Source of the DNA: Treponema sp.
GTDB taxonomy: Bacteria > Spirochaetota > Spirochaetia > Treponematales > Breznakiellaceae
NCBI GenBank assembly: GCA_031274285.1
Contig: JAISQJ010000162.1
Coordinates: 1 to 64,000, forward strand
Length of the DNA stretch: 64,000 bases
Direction: 5' to 3'
Part shown: one piece after another, positions 61,823 to 64,000 of the stretch
How the letters are laid out: each line of letters begins with the position of its first letter
How positions within the stretch are numbered: the first letter of the stretch is position 1
Made by a program: the position numbers and the translations under genes
The notes under the pieces: model-generated
Told to the model about the DNA's origin: nothing
The model's input: the letters and a program-made list of their open reading frames with translations, nothing else
Databases searched by the model: none

Positions 61823-63978
61823 AGGCCGCCCTTTTCCTGCGTTCCGCGGCCCTCTTTCTTATCCTGGGCCAGACGGCCCTTTTGGCCGGAGATATGGCGG
61901 ATATGCCGGTCTTTGCCGCGGCCCTGCTGGCGGCCTTTCTGGTCCCCGCTTTCCTGCCCCTAAAAAGGGCCAAGATCTTTCCCGCCCTGCTTTTCCTGGC
62001 CCTGTTGCCCCCGGCCCTGCGGCTCCTTATCGGTGTTCCCCGGATTTTTGTGTCAGGCCCCCACGGTATGGCCCCGGTCCTGGACGGCCTGCTCCTGGAC
62101 TACGACCGCAATACCTTTGTCTTTCTGCTCCCCTACTATTGGGCCGCATTCAGCGCCTATTTTTCCATCCGTTCCCGGAAATTCTTACGGGCCTGCGTGG
62201 GGATCGATCTTCTCATCCTCCTCCTGATTTACAGCTTTGCCCATACCGGGGACCTGGAACCCTACCGCTGGCCCGTGGTGATGATCGCCGTCTTCGCCCT
62301 GGCGGGATTTTTGGAACTGGCGGCCCTGATTCGATCCCTGCCCCCGGAATGGCATCTCCGCCGGGGGGAGCGGGTTTGGGCCACCGCCATGCTGCTGCTC
62401 CTGGTTGCCCTGGGGGGCGGCCTCTTTATCCGGCCCTCCCAGGAAAAGGCGGTGGAACAGGGGGGCGGCCTCCTGGCCCCGGATATATTCAGCTTTGATT
62501 TTTCCAAGGTCCTGAAACTGGAAAGCCAGATCAGCATGAACGATGATCTGGTCCTCATCGTCAAGAAAGACAGTGAAGATTATCACATCCTCCTGCGCCG
62601 CTATGTACTGTCCGGCTACAGTAAGGCTCAGGGTTTTTTCCGGGTGGATGAGTACGACGAGCGGGACCATCCCCAGCGGCTGCCCAACCGGACCATGAGT
62701 CTGAGCGGCCGGGAAGCGGCGGAAAAATTACGGGCCACCGTGACGGTCGATCAGGAATACTACCTGGTGAATTTTGATTCCCAGGCCTTTATCGGCATGA
62801 ACCAGCCGGTCCAGGTGATCCCCTTCCAGAATTGGGACGCTTCTTCTTTTAGTTCGGTTTACGCGGTCCGCAGCCTTGCCAGCGACGTGATCCCCATTGA
62901 GCTCATGGACCTGGAGCTCTGGCCCCCCTCCGCGGAGAAGCTGGAATTAAGCGATGCCGAATACCGGCTCTACACCGAATACGGCGGCGACAAGCGGCTC
63001 CTGGAATATGCGGAGGAGATCACGTTAGGGCTGGAGGGTTACTGGGAAAAGGTGCAGGGAATCTACGAATGGCTTAAATTCGGGGATTACCGCTACAGCC
63101 TGAGGGCGGGGATTGCGGTGGACGGGGATCAGCTGAGTCATTTTCTTTTTACCTCGAAAAAGGGTTACTGTTCCTACTTTGCCTTTTCCTGCGCCCTGCT
63201 CCTCCGGTCCCTGGGTATACCGGCCAGGGTGGGGGCGGGCTTCTTCCTGGACCCCTCCACCAACACCTTTAACTATTACCCCGTCCGCTCCGACATGGCC
63301 CACGCATGGGTAGAGGTGTGGTTTCCCGGTTTCGGCTGGATAGAGTATGATCCTACCACGGAAAATCTGGCGGAGGGGGAGGAATTCCGCATCTCCGCCG
63401 GGGTGCCCAAGGAACTTTTTGAAGACCTGATGCGGGAGATCTTCGGCAACCGTAATAAGCTGCAGCGCCGGGAGGGGGCGGAGGAAGAGGAAAAAGCCGC
63501 GGGTCCCTCGCCGGCCGCGGATTTAGCGGCCCTGGCCCGGCGCTGGTGGCCGGCGCTGCTGGCCGCCGCGTTTACCCTGGGCTGCGCCCTGTTCCGCCTG
63601 GGACCCTTCCTTGCCTATAGCCTGACAAGGGACCGGAGGAAGAAGGCCCGGCGGCTCTGGGGGCGGGGGATCCATCTGCTCCGTCTGGCGGGACTGCGGC
63701 GGCCCGGAGACAGGGGGGAAGCGGAGTGGGCCAGGGAGATCGACGGCCTCCTGCCCGCCCTTCCCTCGGTCAAAGCCATGGACCGCGCCTGGGTTTACCG
63801 GCTCTACGAGGGCCAGGCCAGGGCCCGCTTTGCCCCGGACTTTAGCGCCGGGGATTTTGAGGCCATGGAGGCCCTGTGGCCCTTCTTCACCGCCGCGTAC
63901 CGGCGCTATGTGCCCCTGTGGCGGCGGGTCCTCGCGTGTCTTACCTTTGGTCTTATTCCCGGGAGGCGGCCGCTATGA
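61819..63978 (+). CDS. Membrane transglutaminase-like protein (TgpA type)
   Basis: 719 residues. Six or so N-terminal membrane helices (DUF3488-like, about 1-205), a large extracytoplasmic region, and a transglutaminase core with the catalytic cysteine in K-K-G-Y-C-S-Y-F-A and the histidine/aspartate in A-H-A-W-V-E-V-W-F-P-G-F-G-W-I-E-Y-D-P-T (about 450-515). A further membrane helix near 575 precedes a DUF4129-type cytoplasmic tail. In other bacteria such proteins with MoxR and DUF58 form one functional unit, of unclear substrate. Confidence 0.9.
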   Translation: MKAALFLRSAALFLILGQTALLAGDMADMPVFAAALLAAFLVPAFLPLKRAKIFPALLFLALLPPALRLLIGVPRIFVSGPHGMAPVLDGLLLDYDRNTFVFLLPYYWAAFSAYFSIRSRKFLRACVGIDLLILLLIYSFAHTGDLEPYRWPVVMIAVFALAGFLELAALIRSLPPEWHLRRGERVWATAMLLLLVALGGGLFIRPSQEKAVEQGGGLLAPDIFSFDFSKVLKLESQISMNDDLVLIVKKDSEDYHILLRRYVLSGYSKAQGFFRVDEYDERDHPQRLPNRTMSLSGREAAEKLRATVTVDQEYYLVNFDSQAFIGMNQPVQVIPFQNWDASSFSSVYAVRSLASDVIPIELMDLELWPPSAEKLELSDAEYRLYTEYGGDKRLLEYAEEITLGLEGYWEKVQGIYEWLKFGDYRYSLRAGIAVDGDQLSHFLFTSKKGYCSYFAFSCALLLRSLGIPARVGAGFFLDPSTNTFNYYPVRSDMAHAWVEVWFPGFGWIEYDPTTENLAEGEEFRISAGVPKELFEDLMREIFGNRNKLQRREGAEEEEKAAGPSPAADLAALARRWWPALLAAAFTLGCALFRLGPFLAYSLTRDRRKKARRLWGRGIHLLRLAGLRRPGDRGEAEWAREIDGLLPALPSVKAMDRAWVYRLYEGQARARFAPDFSAGDFEAMEALWPFFTAAYRRYVPLWRRVLACLTFGLIPGRRPL

Positions 63979-64000
63979 GCGTAAAAAAACTGCCGGCCCT
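63975..64000 (+). CDS. Start of a next gene, cut by the window end
   Basis: An ATG at 63,975 overlaps the stop of the transglutaminase gene (ATGA) and opens M-S-V-K-K-L-P-A. Only eight codons are visible, so the family cannot be named. It is probably another gene of this cluster. Confidence 0.4.

Noticed and set aside
1..64000. CRISPR array, tRNA or rRNA genes
   Set aside because: No regularly spaced repeats with unique spacers, no tRNA cloverleaf and no rRNA sequence were noticed on reading both strands.

Overview
The window (64 kb) reads as a chromosomal segment of a GC-rich spirochaete, most likely a Treponema-like (Treponemataceae) gut or environmental anaerobe. This is inferred from gene content rather than from a marker gene: an NfeD/FloA pair, many exported proteins and TPR lipoproteins, LspA, a histidine-kinase-like/HDOD fusion protein, MoxR/DUF58 clusters, two oligopeptide-type ABC operons, and a YesMN-regulated sugar ABC operon of the kind common in host-associated treponemes. 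No rRNA, tRNA or CRISPR array was seen. Most of the backbone is very GC-rich. The stretches 1-1,700, 17,270-17,960, 41,300-42,000 and 51,290-57,330 are clearly AT-richer and look acquired. Layout: 1-1,700 is a toxin-antitoxin patch with an integron attC-like element, a complete Phd/RelE-type module, a degenerate second attC-like element, a short ORF behind a strong promoter and a decayed antitoxin. 1,716-7,322 is an OppABCDF importer operon. 7,291-12,386 (minus) holds polyphosphate kinase, an Ppx/GppA-HD exopolyphosphatase and a frameshift-split GH63-like glycosidase. 12,555-17,254 holds an anchored protein of unknown function, a TPR lipoprotein and a TraB-family membrane protein. 17,277-17,875 is a MazEF-type module. 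18,101-25,466 (minus) is an eight-gene overlapping cluster DUF5362-RDD-SpoIIM-membrane protein-DUF4129-DUF4350-MoxR-DUF58. 25,572-29,940 holds an MFS transporter, NfeD protease, FloA and a repeat-containing anchored protein. 29,941-39,820 holds an outer-membrane barrel, an ABC-F protein with an attenuator-like leader, a MATE exporter, a second peptide/metal-type ABC importer and a divergent LysR regulator. 39,817-43,180 holds a GH29 fucosidase, a DUF3791-DUF3990-DUF3791 locus with a deleted toxin, and a PfkB kinase. 43,013-43,154 is a patch of hairpin repeats. 43,180-47,949 holds LspA, a Nif3-like protein, a membrane protein and the HDOD protein. 47,973-57,324 is a YesM/YesN two-component pair divergent from an LplABC-type importer and a candidate GH98-like glycosidase. 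57,541-59,140 holds a lipoprotein and a secreted TraB/GumN protein. 59,470-64,000 is a second MoxR-DUF58-transglutaminase cluster that runs off the end. How the parts fit: nutrient capture dominates. Two peptide-class importers, one carbohydrate importer under a membrane-stress-like two-component pair, a fucosidase, a GH98-like enzyme and a GH63-like enzyme suggest use of host or plant glycans and peptides. Two separate MoxR/DUF58 clusters and NfeD/FloA suggest investment in envelope-protein assembly and quality control. The mobile component consists of several small toxin-antitoxin loci in different stages of decay. The most interesting items are the attC-like site flanking a toxin-antitoxin cassette, the internally deleted DUF3990 toxin kept between its two DUF3791 partners, the attenuator-like leader of the ABC-F gene, and the leaderless GH98-like enzyme in the Lpl operon.
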